This document shows, piece by piece, positions 33,601-43,529 of a DNA stretch of 64,000 nucleotides. The first letter of the stretch is position 1. Every line of letters starts with the position of its first letter. The notes under the pieces are model-generated. The model saw only the letters and a program-made list of their open reading frames with translations. It was not told where the DNA came from and did no database searches. The position numbers and the translations under genes were made by a program. This DNA comes from Pomphorhynchus laevis (Eukaryota; Acanthocephala; Palaeacanthocephala; Echinorhynchida; Pomphorhynchidae): positions 62,001-126,000 of the forward strand of contig WNNJ02000942.1 in NCBI GenBank assembly GCA_012934845.2. The letters are read 5' to 3'.

Positions 33601-33990
33601 TAGGAGAACGGCCAGCTGATATCCTCCTATACGGCGACTTACCCGAAGCAATTGACTTCGCTGTTACAAATCCTTAATACTAATCATACTTGAATAAATC
33701 AAGCACGAATGCTACTTACGCCGCGGAAGAGTACGCAATCCGCGTTAAAGAACGAAAATACCGACATACCATGGAGGAAAATGGTTACATTTTTACCCCT
33801 GCAGTTGATGAGACCTATGAGAGATGAAACGTTGGCGGACTATGTCTAATCAGTAGAATAGCGTGCTACCTTGCAGCTCGTCAAAACATTTCTTATTCAC
33901 GGGTAGCTGAGGAATTATTTCAGCGAATATCGATCGCGCTAATAAGAGGGAATGCCAAGGCTCTCCTGAAGAGAGCCTTGGCATTCATGG
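30699..33990 (+). mobile_element. REL-type retroelement, most complete copy (right arm)
   Basis: From about 31640 the + strand reads VIDLARIGNFSKAILRLTSD, then MHPVTGTMINKMPSRSLLIS (31762), CGGIRPIAVGKTLLLL (32050-32095), LKVDVINAFNSLSRG (32247-32295), GVQQGDLLGPTLFSLSIQP (32413-32468) and KWYLDDGLIG (32512-32540). Further on come MGGLGMRSYLVHAPVSYVAS (33014-33070), a Cys/His region CRRCFKDADDDGFHGLTCQ with IRHNGVRD (33437-33530), LLYGDLPEAIDFAVTNP (33625-33678) and SIALIRGNAKALLKRALAF (33925-33985). At least four frame changes or stops break it, so it is inactive. The YLDDG box replaces the more usual YADD. The first 1 kb (30700-31640) has no clear coding frame. Bases 30699-31997 are duplicated in reverse at 20841-22150. 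Confidence 0.85.
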
Positions 33991-35089
33991 ATGGAAAACA
34001 GGGCCGTAGTGAGGGCCGAGAACATGTCTTCCACTCTCTTCATTGTTGAGTTAATCTTGTTGTCAGCTAGTCGCATTATTTCACTGTCAGACATTCTTGA
34101 TATACTTATGTTAGAAAAGGAATTATCATTTTTTGTTACCAACTGGTTCGTAAAGGAATCTCTATATGCTTTAAAGTGTAAGCACTTGCGGGATCACGCA
34201 TGGTGGGTTCCCCGCAATTTGAGCACTGGGGAGGAGAGGAACATCTCCCCCCCGATTATAGGCATTGACACAATGTGCCACACACTTCGCATGTATTTTC
34301 CCTGGAGCAGTAGGAGGACCAGTACCCCTAACCGTGGCAATGGTTGCAGTGCGGATAAGTGTACTTCTCAGAGGACAGGATTTCGAATTTCAAATTGTAT
34401 CCCAAAAACGGGTTGCAGTTAGAGCAGGAAAGTAGCTCAACCTGCTCAACAGGAACTGAGCCGAATTCAATGGGGAATGGAAAACCACTCTTACCGATGA
34501 GAGGACGGAAGGCAGAAATCTTGAATCGAGATTTAAGGTCAGAAATGTCATTCATCTCAAGATAAGTCGGGAGGTTCGATATTTTGACCGACGCCATGAT
34601 TGGCTTAATTTTTATTGTACCAAGTTCACTTAAGTTCTCATTAAATAGGTAACATATTGATTAGTAAGTCCGGAGTTGAAAAATAGATTTTGATTTCTGA
34701 ATTGTACATCCTTACAGAGTTGTAGAGAATTCTATTAGAGTATTTATTAGTGAACTTTCCTTAAAAAATCTTGAATAGATCGTGACGTTCTTGAACTTGT
34801 AGTAATTTTATAATAGCAAGATTTTTTAGTTTAGAGAATGGGGGAGTACTCCCGCACCCTGGAAAACAACAGCAGAAACTGTACTGACCTTATAGACAGG
34901 AACAGATGAAGAAACGATTGATATACCTTCCACATTGTCCAGTTTACTTGAAAAATCATCCATTTTTGCTTGAAAATTGCTTGCAGTAGCTCTCTTAGAT
35001 GCTCCGACAACGTTTTTACTTACCATGTAATTTTTTCCATTGGTTGTAATTGCTATTGGGATAAAATTATATGAAACATTTTTTAACAA
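33939..35089 (-). CDS. Unassigned minus-strand ORF group
   Basis: Three consecutive frames on the minus strand: 34826-35089 (87 codons, VGASKRATASNFQAKMDDF), 34328-34597 (89 codons, Pro/Leu-rich start MASVKISNLPTYLEMND, later CSNCNPFLGY and YTYPHCNHCHG, a possible Zn-binding CxxC/CxxCH pair) and 33939-34142 (67 codons, SDSEIMRLADNKINSTMKRV). Codon use is coding-like. I recognise no family. They could be the N-terminal region of a retroelement (an ORF1-like protein with a zinc motif) or exons of a host gene. The LINE at 35090-39660 ends immediately upstream. Confidence 0.4.
33951..33985. repeat. Perfect 15-bp hairpin at the retroelement 3' end
   Basis: AATGCCAAGGCTCTC (33951-33965), loop CTGAA, exact reverse complement (33971-33985). 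It marks the junction between the + strand retroelement tail and unrelated minus-strand ORFs. Confidence 0.97.
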
Positions 35090-35363
35090 AACCTTTATTT
35101 TTTTAATATGAAACAGTTAATAATAATGCTTTATTTAGCAAAGTATAACAATTTAAAAAGTCATAGTACAAAACAGTAGGTCATGACAAGCGAACCAGAC
35201 ATCAACAAAGAAACAATGTTGCGATCCACAATATGATTGAGAAGATATACTGAATCTGCGCCGTGGAATAAACTTAGGTATTTTGTAATTACCAGCGAAT
35301 TTTCCCTTCTTTTGTAGTTTTCTTTTTGATGTTCAGTAATGTTTCACTTTGTTGTTGAACCCA

Positions 35364-37960
35364 TTATAAATTGTTCGCTATGCTATACAATCTAATCAGG
35401 TCATCACCATTTTTTGAGTCTTCGTTGGTGGAGCCGAGTTTAAAAATGCTCTCAGGTTCATCGTTCTTAGCTGCTCTGAACAAGGTTTCAAAAATTTTGG
35501 CAGTATCTAGTTGTGTAAAATATTTGGCTATAAAATTCCGCAATTTTAGTTTATTTTTAAGGAATGTTTTATATTGGGCAATGATTTGTTCGCCTTGAGT
35601 TATGCTAAAATACATATACGTGCTTTCAATGGCCAATAACAAAACCCATTCCATTTTTAATTGTTTTGTTAGTTCTTTTAAGCATGTTAATAGGAAGTAT
35701 TTTCTTTGTTCTGGAGGGCGGTTTCGAGCATAAAAGCTGAAGGTGGGAGCCAGAAAAACTTTAGCGATATTTATGCATTCATTTAATGTTACATTCCATC
35801 TATATGCATTACTTGTTATACGTATACCTTTAATCATTAATTTTCTCGCTGATGCCAGATCTTTATGATGTGATAACTTATTATTAAAATGACTACCCAA
35901 AATCCTCAAACTCCTGACTGCCTGTGTGCCCAGTAGCCCGTTATTCAGAGAATCAGCTCTCTTCCATTTATAAGTGATATATTTCGTTTTCTTTTCGTTT
36001 AACTCAAGTCCAATATCAATGCCTCTTTGTTTTATTAATTTGACTGTGGTATAAATGTAAGCCTTCACTTTATTGATATCTTTAGTCCATTTCTTGAAGA
36101 GGAGAGTTATGTCGTCGGCAAAGATGTAACAATCCATGTGTTCGTTTCTTAAGTTTTTGGTGAGATGCACAGTAGCTAGGTTGAATAAAATAGGAGAAAT
36201 TGGTGAGCCCTGCGGCACTCCTTTGGAAAGGAATCTAAATTCGTCGTCTGTACTCTCTAGTGAGGCGGATCTAGATTTTAATATCCAACTAATCCGATGA
36301 ACGAGACTGTTATGTATGTTGTAACGGTATAATGCATTGAAGATACTCTCGTGGGTTATCGAGTCGAAAGCGGCTGAGAAGTCTAATGAGTATATAATTT
36401 TTGCGAAAGAGCTACTAGTAAGGAACCTTTGCATGTAATTTATTGCCATGGTGGCGCTTTTCTTCTATCGAAACCCGAAATTGTTACTGGGTAAAATCTT
36501 ATTATCTTCGAGAAATTTTGTGAGTTTGTTAGTTACTGCTTTTTCGTATATCATAAGTAGTGAATTTGATATTGTGATTGGCCTCAAATCCTTTTCATTT
36601 CTTATTTTTGAGGTCTTTGGAATTAGAATAATTTTGCCTTGTCCGATTTCATTCCAGTTTTCAGGGTTTGTTTTCAACATTATTTTAGCCAGAAGGATTT
36701 TGTTCTCTCGATTGATCAGTTTTATAACGGCCGCTGGAGCAGCTAGTCCATTTGAAGATGTTTTAGGATCCTTCGGCCATGCAATCAGTATGTCTAACAC
36801 TGTCAAGTTATCATCTTCAAATTTCCTAGTTAAATTACCTTCTGTTTCTGGGAGAGGGAGCGTTTGTATGTGTGGCTCTAGGTTGGCTGTTTGCTTAGCA
36901 CGAATCTTATCCCATACTGTTTCTAGTCCTTCCCTAGATATCCATTCCTTAGCTTTGTTACGCCAATCTTGCCAGCGTTCATTTTTAATACACTTCCACC
37001 AAGGTTTCGAATATTTACATAATTTTTTTAATTCTTTTGCTTTGTGTTCCAAAGTTTTGATGTAATATAAGTATGATGCTCTTTCTACACTTTTTGCATT
37101 CCCTTCTGCTTTAGCTGCCCATATTTTTCTTTTAAGAGTTTGGAGTTTATTAGGTAGTTTATTGATGTTAGGCATGGATTTAAAAAATGGAGCACTCAGT
37201 CTAAGAATGATATCTGAGCATTCTCTCATAAGGTGTTGATTAGGTACACAATCTGATATCTCCACTAATTTCTTCTTCAAATTTGCGTTAAATAAAGTGA
37301 TTTCTTTTATATTCGGAAGGAAGCGGTTTTTGTAAATAATTTGATGTGTCCAACTCCAAATGACTGGTTTATGTCCGCAGTCATGGATCTGTGGATCAAG
37401 ATTTTCAATCCATTTTAATCTCAAGGCTGGGAATGTTTTACTGGAGAACGCTAGGTCAATCGTGGATGTCTGGTTCTTGGTGTTGAAGAAGGTCGGGGCT
37501 TCAGGGATGGAGATATCCATACGATTGTATATCATGCCTCGGATTTTTGACCCAAGATTATCGTTAAAGTCTCCAATGATCCAGTAGGGATACGACTCTA
37601 AGACTTTCATGAGACCATAATAGACTTGTTTTTTATCTTTCTTGGTATTTAATTTTCCAGATTTAATATATATATTTACAAGTAGAGTTCTAACATTATT
37701 AAGAAGAAAAGAAAATCCCAACATACTGCCCCACTCTTCAACGATATCTAATTCAAGACGTGGGTGAAGCCCTATTTTACATAGAATTACCAAGGCCTTT
37801 TCGTTGTTTAATTTGTTAGATAAGAACGTATAACTCTTTGTAATATGTGAGAGTGCTTTCCAATGTCACATTTGAACGTGCTTCTTGAAGTAGTATGATT
37901 TCATAGTTAGAGAAAGCAGGAAAATACGTTAGGTTTTTCATTGATACACAATTCCAACTC
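35364..37960 (-). CDS. LINE ORF2, endonuclease and reverse transcriptase
   Basis: The likely start is MSWNCVSMKNLTYFPAF (about 37960) with YEIILLQEAR, the endonuclease N-terminus; a frame change near 37850 leads into 37793-36465. Endonuclease motifs: WIIGDFNDNLG and STIDLAFSS. RT: DLRPITISNSLLMIYEKAV, then, after a single in-frame TAG at 36465-36467 in FGFR*KKSATMAINYM, SLDFSAAFDSITHESIF, VPQGSPISPILFNLA, YIFADDITLLFKK. Apart from that stop and the 5' shift the frame is open to 35364. Catalytic YxDD-type residues (FADD) are intact. Confidence 0.88.
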
Positions 37961-38181
37961 ATTATATTATATTTTGGTGTATTATTCATTTAATATAGGA
38001 ATTGGCTACCTTGTTTATCGTTGCTATATGGGGATCAATATTTCCTTTATCTTTCCTAGAGCTGTTCGCTATCGATTTTCGCGTATTCTCGTTGCCGTTC
38101 GGATATGTTTGATTTTTTCTGTGTTGGTAAACTTGTCAAATTTTGATCAAATTTTTTTTCTCAGTTGCACAAGTATTTATA

Positions 38182-39520
38182 TCATCGTGACTTAATTTTT
38201 TTATCTAATTCGTCTATCCTTAGTGTTAAGTTCTTGATAGTTAAGTTTAGGTTTTTTATCATTTCATTTTGATCATGGATGATTTTCTGGAGATCTATTA
38301 CTAACTTTTCTTGCGAGTGATCCAACGGATTTAAGGGTATACCAGAGTAATAGTGCTTAATTGGACTGTTATGATTATTATACGAAGTCTGTGATAATGG
38401 GGAATTCAAATTGAATTGCGCCGCTGCGCTATAACTTTTTGTACTCGTAGACGACATGTTACATAATTTGACATAATTTGTAAAGAATGTACATTTATGG
38501 TCGAAAGCTTTATGTTGTTGTCCACAATTGGCGCATAGTCTTTTGAATTTGTTATCGCATTCTATTGATTTGTGTTCGCCTGCGCAGTGAACGCACTTCG
38601 GGGTAGTGCATACGCACATTGAGGAGTAATGACCCCAGCCCTGACAGTGAAAACACTGTGGAAAAAGCCATCCTTTCCATTCGTCCTCAAATTCAAGTAT
38701 TGTGATTTCCTGACCCCCTAAACCGTGTCGGTATTTTTTTATTTTTTTTAAAGTCGTCCGTTGTGGCCTCTATCACGTACGATATGTCACCAAAACCCCT
38801 ATCTTTACATCTTCTCAAGATGTTGAATCCATTCTTTTGGCAGAAATCTTTAACTTCTTTAGCATCAACATATGCAGGAACGTTTTTGATTAGCCCTTTA
38901 TTTTTAACCGAGGCGTCAGTTATGTTTAAACCATCTACCCTTTTGAACGTTTCTAGGTATGTGTCTAAATGCCTCTTTTCGGTGAAAGCTATTTTAGCAT
39001 CGTAACCTCTCGTTCTGATATATTTGAACAAAATTTCTTTATTTTGTTTATTTCTCCAATCTCTGTGCATTAGTTGCCAATTATTCAATATCTCACTGTT
39101 TTTGAATTTTATGTTTAATAAATATGGATCTTTTTTTCTGGGATATAAGTAATTTTGGTTAACAAAGTCTCTTACCTTGGTGTTGTCGTTGAGAGTTTTC
39201 TCGTTTCTTGTCCTTAGAATTTCATCATTTATATTTTGGTGATTTTGTTCTTTTACGGGTTCATTCATTATCCAGTCTTCTTCTATTGTCGCATTCGGAT
39301 GTGATGTATCCATACTCTTCTTGCTGTGTTTAGTAGGATTTAGATTAATATCGACTTCAGAGATCTTTCTTTTGAATCTTTTATTTCTCTTGGTTACTTT
39401 GTCAATGATGATTGTAATACGCTTTGAACTTTGCTGTGGTTGTGAACGCACACAAAATTGCAAAATGAATTGAAACAAGTTTAAAAATTTTGTAGTTAAA
39501 TGATGATTACCACATCGCAA
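38182..39520 (-). CDS. LINE ORF1, gag-like protein with three CCHC-type knuckles
   Basis: Two frames, 39520-38693 and 38619-38182, are separated by a +1 shift in an A-rich run near 38730-38745; the second frame continues the first (GLGGQEITILEFEDEWKGW). The middle region KIAFTEKRHLDTYLETFKRV...IKNVPAYVDAKEVKDFC resembles the RRM-like segment of Jockey/I ORF1. Zinc knuckles follow: CFHCQGWGHYSSMC, CVHCAGEHKSIEC and CANCGQQHKAFDHKC. The C-terminus is a predicted coiled coil (LDLQKIIHDQNEMIKNLNLT). Role: RNA binding and chaperone for LINE RNA. Confidence 0.85.
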
Positions 39521-39660
39521 AAGTTCAAACGATTATACACTTTTTTTCATCAAAACATCAAACTGAAATTCACAATGAACAACAAAATTAATAAAAACAA
39601 CAACGAGATAAAAACACAAAAGCAATACCAATGGCAAAAAACACTTCAAATAAAAAGGGC

Positions 39661-41830
39661 TATTTAAATATTGTTTATTACATGTAATTAGCTGATAAAA
39701 TAGAACCCAAAAGATAGAATTTATATGATAGACCTTGTAAGTTAAATAATTAATTTTTTATTAATTAATAAAAAATAAACGCAGGAGACGTTTAGCCTCC
39801 TGTGTTTCAATGGCTTGATATTACATAACATTATCTTTTAATAATATTATTTAAATATTATTATTTTTATTAATACTTGACTAGCAAGGATTACTATCCA
39901 CAAGCAACGATAATTATCCATAAGCAACGATAAACGATTCAAACAAACTTTCGTGTGCTACACGCTTACTTGTATGTACGCAATCAAATTATATTTTATG
40001 CGTTAATTTACTATGACCATTTGCATAAAAAGTGATTATTGTACTTTACTTTCAAAAACATTATTCAGCACCGAAATTACTTTACACCTATCGAACCTTA
40101 TTTTATGATCATTGTTTAGGGAATGATCTATAGCAGCCACTGATCTTAATCCTTTTTTAGCTGAATAAAACCTGCCCGATGGAGTTATATACACCATATA
40201 ACATTGATCAACAGATATCAGTTTCTACCGATAGTTCATAGGTATGGCGAAACTGCCTTCCTGAACGTTCATTTTAGTAGCAAATTCTTTCTCTGATAAT
40301 ATTTTTGAAATATTATCTATTGTATAGTTCTTCCGTGTCATATTTTTTATATTTAATTTAAAAACTACAATCTGAAATAAATAAAGAACTACAATCTGAA
40401 ATAAATAAAGTTAATAACTAATACGTAATTCATTAATTGCACGCAATTCAGTGTTAATGTAAGATTTAAATTAAATAAATTTTACATTCAATTGTTTCAA
40501 AATGCCCGTATTTTCTCTCAAAAATTTCGGTCACTATTTTTTACGACCGGAATTAAGAGACTGGAGAACTCGGAGTTTATATATCCATAGCTGATTAGTA
40601 GTTAAACCATACCAAGCTCTAAAATAAATTCAAAAACTTAATTAGGCTAGTCCTAGCATTTTTATAGACACTAATAAAATCTTTAAGAAAATAAAAAATC
40701 CAATTTATCATTAAATATAAGTTATTCATCTTTAATGTACTTAAATTATTAGTGAGACTTTGTTTTATGGAAGATATATTTCATTTAACGAAATTGATTA
40801 GATCTTAAGTCACTTCGAGATATTTTAAGCTTCAACTTATATCAGATCGATTAAACGTAATTGTTTAAAAGTGGCAAAATCAGTTGAAGATTGTATTTCG
40901 TTTTGAACAAATACGAGTTAGCATATTCCTTTTTTGAAACACAATTTAGGTAAATGACAGAATGATATATTTCTTCGTTATCAGAGAAAATTAATATTAC
41001 AGGCAACACGCTTTTGTAAATTAATTTTGTTGCTAAATATTAAACAAAATACTCCTCTAAAGATGGTAACAATTATATCTCAACTTTGAATTAATTAAAT
41101 TATTTATAGATTTATAAATTTATAATCAAATTAACTTAACTAAATATAATTAAATCAAAATATATTAACTACAATATGGATTTAAGGTTGTGATTTAACT
41201 CAATATAAATCGAAGTATTGAAAATATCCATTTATTTCTTCTTATATATTTATAAATTTACAAAAACGAAATAAAAATATATTCCAAAAATTACAATGTT
41301 TCGATAGCTCTTGCGATCATCTTTAGCATGATAGCAGAAGCAACGATGGTATGAATAAACTGTTTGTAATTTTATTGGAGAAGAAACAGGAACTATCGAA
41401 ATATTGCAATTTTAGGAATAAACTATATTTTTCGTTCCTTTAAATTTATTGAACTTTCAATTATATTTTTTACAAAACAAATTGAATACAAAATGAACTA
41501 ATAGTAATAAATAAATCGCGATGGTTTAAAGACGGTAAAATCAGTTTTATTGTATTTGTTTTACACTAAAATTGTTTTTTTGCTGCATTCGATATTAGTA
41601 AGTATTAATAATATATAATATATATAATATATATTATTAATAAATATTATATATTTATTACTAATATATAAAGTAAATATTTACTATTTACTAAATACTA
41701 AATATTAGTATTTACTTTTATATAATAATGACACATAAATATATTAATATTCACAACAATATGACAAGTCCTTTATTTACAAAATATATCAACAGATAAA
41801 TAAATCGAGCTATATAAAAGAAAATCCACA
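39661..41830. other. Intergenic AT-rich DNA
   Basis: Apart from the ORF at 40036-40341 I see no gene. Bases 41280-41420 contain an imperfect inverted repeat around a centre near 41345 (TTACAATGTTTCGATAGCTC against the reverse complement of GAACTATCGAAATATTGCAA). AT-only palindromes lie at 41600-41710. Confidence 0.5.
40036..40341 (-). pseudogene. Small ORF with methyl-CpG-binding-like sequence, one in-frame stop
   Basis: From ATG at 40341 it reads MTRKNYTIDNISKILSEKEF, FAIPMNYR, a TAG, KLISVDQCYMVYITPSGRFY, SAKKGLRSVAAIDHSLNNDH and ends SVLNNVFESKVQ at 40036. The YITPSGRFYSAKKGLRS segment resembles the YxSPSGKKFRSKxxL strand-turn of MBD/TAM domains. The TAG overlaps GTAGAA, which could instead be a splice donor. 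This could also be chance. Low confidence in both family and function. Confidence 0.3.
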
Positions 41831-41837
41831 TTAATTC

Positions 41838-42215
41838 TTAGTATCTATTTCGATTTGTATTATTAAATCTGGATGTTTCGTGAAAATCGTTCGTAAAATT
41901 CTGATTCAGCAACGATGACATGGATTCGTGCTCATTTTGTGCTGGCAATAGAGTCGTTATAAAGCTTCTACCTAGCATTCCTGAGTTAACCTGCTCGTAT
42001 GCTATTTGTAGTCGATTTGATATTTCAACAACATCCCTGACACAATGATGTATGCTGCCTGTCATTCTGTCAAAAGTGGGCATATTTCTGGTCAAGTGAC
42101 AGCCTTCACTACTAGACGGATCCAAATCGTTTAGATTTTCAATGAATAGAATATTATCTTGATTGTTGTTCGGATGCGGTAACAAATGCCCATTTGTGTT
42201 TTCGTAGTTTGACAT
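41838..42215 (-). CDS. Small orphan protein, 125 aa
   Basis: An intact frame from MSNYENTNGHLLPHPNN to RFNNTNRNRY. The middle is helical (SIHHCVRDVVEISNRLQIAY, EQVNSGMLGRSFITTLLPAQ), the ends are Asn-rich and probably disordered. An AATAAA polyadenylation signal lies about 60 bases past the stop (41772-41777, minus strand), which supports a real transcription unit. No signal peptide or membrane segment. I do not recognise the family. Start choice: first ATG, with AAATG context and no splice acceptor evident close upstream. Confidence 0.5.
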   Translation of the reverse strand: MSNYENTNGHLLPHPNNNQDNILFIENLNDLDPSSSEGCHLTRNMPTFDRMTGSIHHCVRDVVEISNRLQIAYEQVNSGMLGRSFITTLLPAQNEHESMSSLLNQNFTNDFHETSRFNNTNRNRY

Positions 42216-43529
42216 TTACAAAAATTGACTTTGAAGATGAAAATCGATTATTCTAAAATATTACAAAGGATAATGAATAATTATCTACGAAGGTAAGAGA
42301 AATAGAATAAAAATATAATTATTTTTCCAAAAAACAATTGTAAGAAATCTATACCGAAATCTAAATTGTAAATAGAATTAGAGTTTAAATTTAAACTTAT
42401 GGTCACGGCGCAAAAGAGACAATACCTGAGGTCGTGGATGAGCTATAGCATCTTCAATTATTTAAGGTCTCACATATCGGGAGCAATTTGTAAAACACAT
42501 GTGAATTTGTTGTTATTATATAATTTACTTGTAATACTGTCAATGCCTCTAACATCCTGAAGCCACATAATTTATGAATGCTTGATGGACGTCGGCCCGA
42601 TGGAGTGACTATTTTCCCTGATTCCAAGGCAAATGCCTCTATTATATACTTTACTTGTAAACAATAATATAAAATACTTAATCAAGTATTTCTTAATAGT
42701 ATAAATATATTAAGTTTAATTTTTTAGAGTTAAATTTAATTTAAAAGCCTAACTGAAATATTAATATTTATATTTAACCTCGAAACTTAATTTTAGTTAA
42801 CGAAAGAATACTTTCTATTTGGCCAGTCACCTTATTTATACTTAGTGAGTCATCACAGCGAAATAGTATTTGTTTCAAAAATGGCAACAAAGACTAACGA
42901 AATTAATAGTCCCTTATTTTTTATCTTGCAAACTGATCAAATCAAAAACAATCAACGATGTATCAAAATCAGATTTTCACAAAATACATGGATCAAAATA
43001 CACTAATATTGCATCCTTTACTAATTATTCCTTCGCATAACCCATCCTATCTCCCTTATCTTTAGACGGATTTTAACAAGTAAAAAATTAATAGTCGAAC
43101 TATACATTAGCTTAAAGAATTCACTATTAGTTTAAAATTTGATTATTATTTCAATATTAATCGTTAATAATTAATTTATTTAACGAATATTTAACTATAT
43201 TTTATTTAGCTATAGTCTTTGTCGCTTGCAATTTCGAAACTTAAAATTAAGCAACAGCGACAGTTGTATCATTCATAGATTCTACTTTCACTGTTAATGT
43301 TTTAACTTAATCGCAAATATATAATATTTAGAATATAAATCAACTACTTCTGGCATAAGTAGTTGTATTGACTGAGAGGGCATCCATCACGTCAACGCTG
43401 AAGAGGTCCATCCACCATGATTAGCAGTGTGCAATGCTGTAATCAGGGTTGGACGACAAAAGATATTCTCTAAACGAATGCAATTAAAAAAACGTTTTTT
43501 AGTTCTCTCTATTTATATCCCATAGTAGC
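42216..43529. other. Intergenic AT-rich DNA
   Basis: No gene or clear repeat. Two short GC-richer patches (42410-42640 and 43360-43460) may be decayed transposon fragments. Confidence 0.5.

Larger units (their letters stand above)
35090..39660 (-). mobile_element. Two-ORF APE-type LINE (I/Jockey-like), nearly complete
   Basis: On the minus strand: 5' untranslated region from about 39660, ORF1 39520-38182, ORF2 about 37960-35364, and a 3' tail with two AATAAA signals (about 35140 and 35096) at the element end. The order ORF1 with CCHC knuckles, then endonuclease and reverse transcriptase, and an A-rich 3' end fits the I/Jockey group. Only a few lesions are visible, making it the youngest-looking LINE of the window. 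Target-site duplications were not identified. Confidence 0.85.

Noticed and set aside
36448-37065. 205-codon + strand ORF
   Set aside because: Antisense of the LINE ORF2 endonuclease/RT region.
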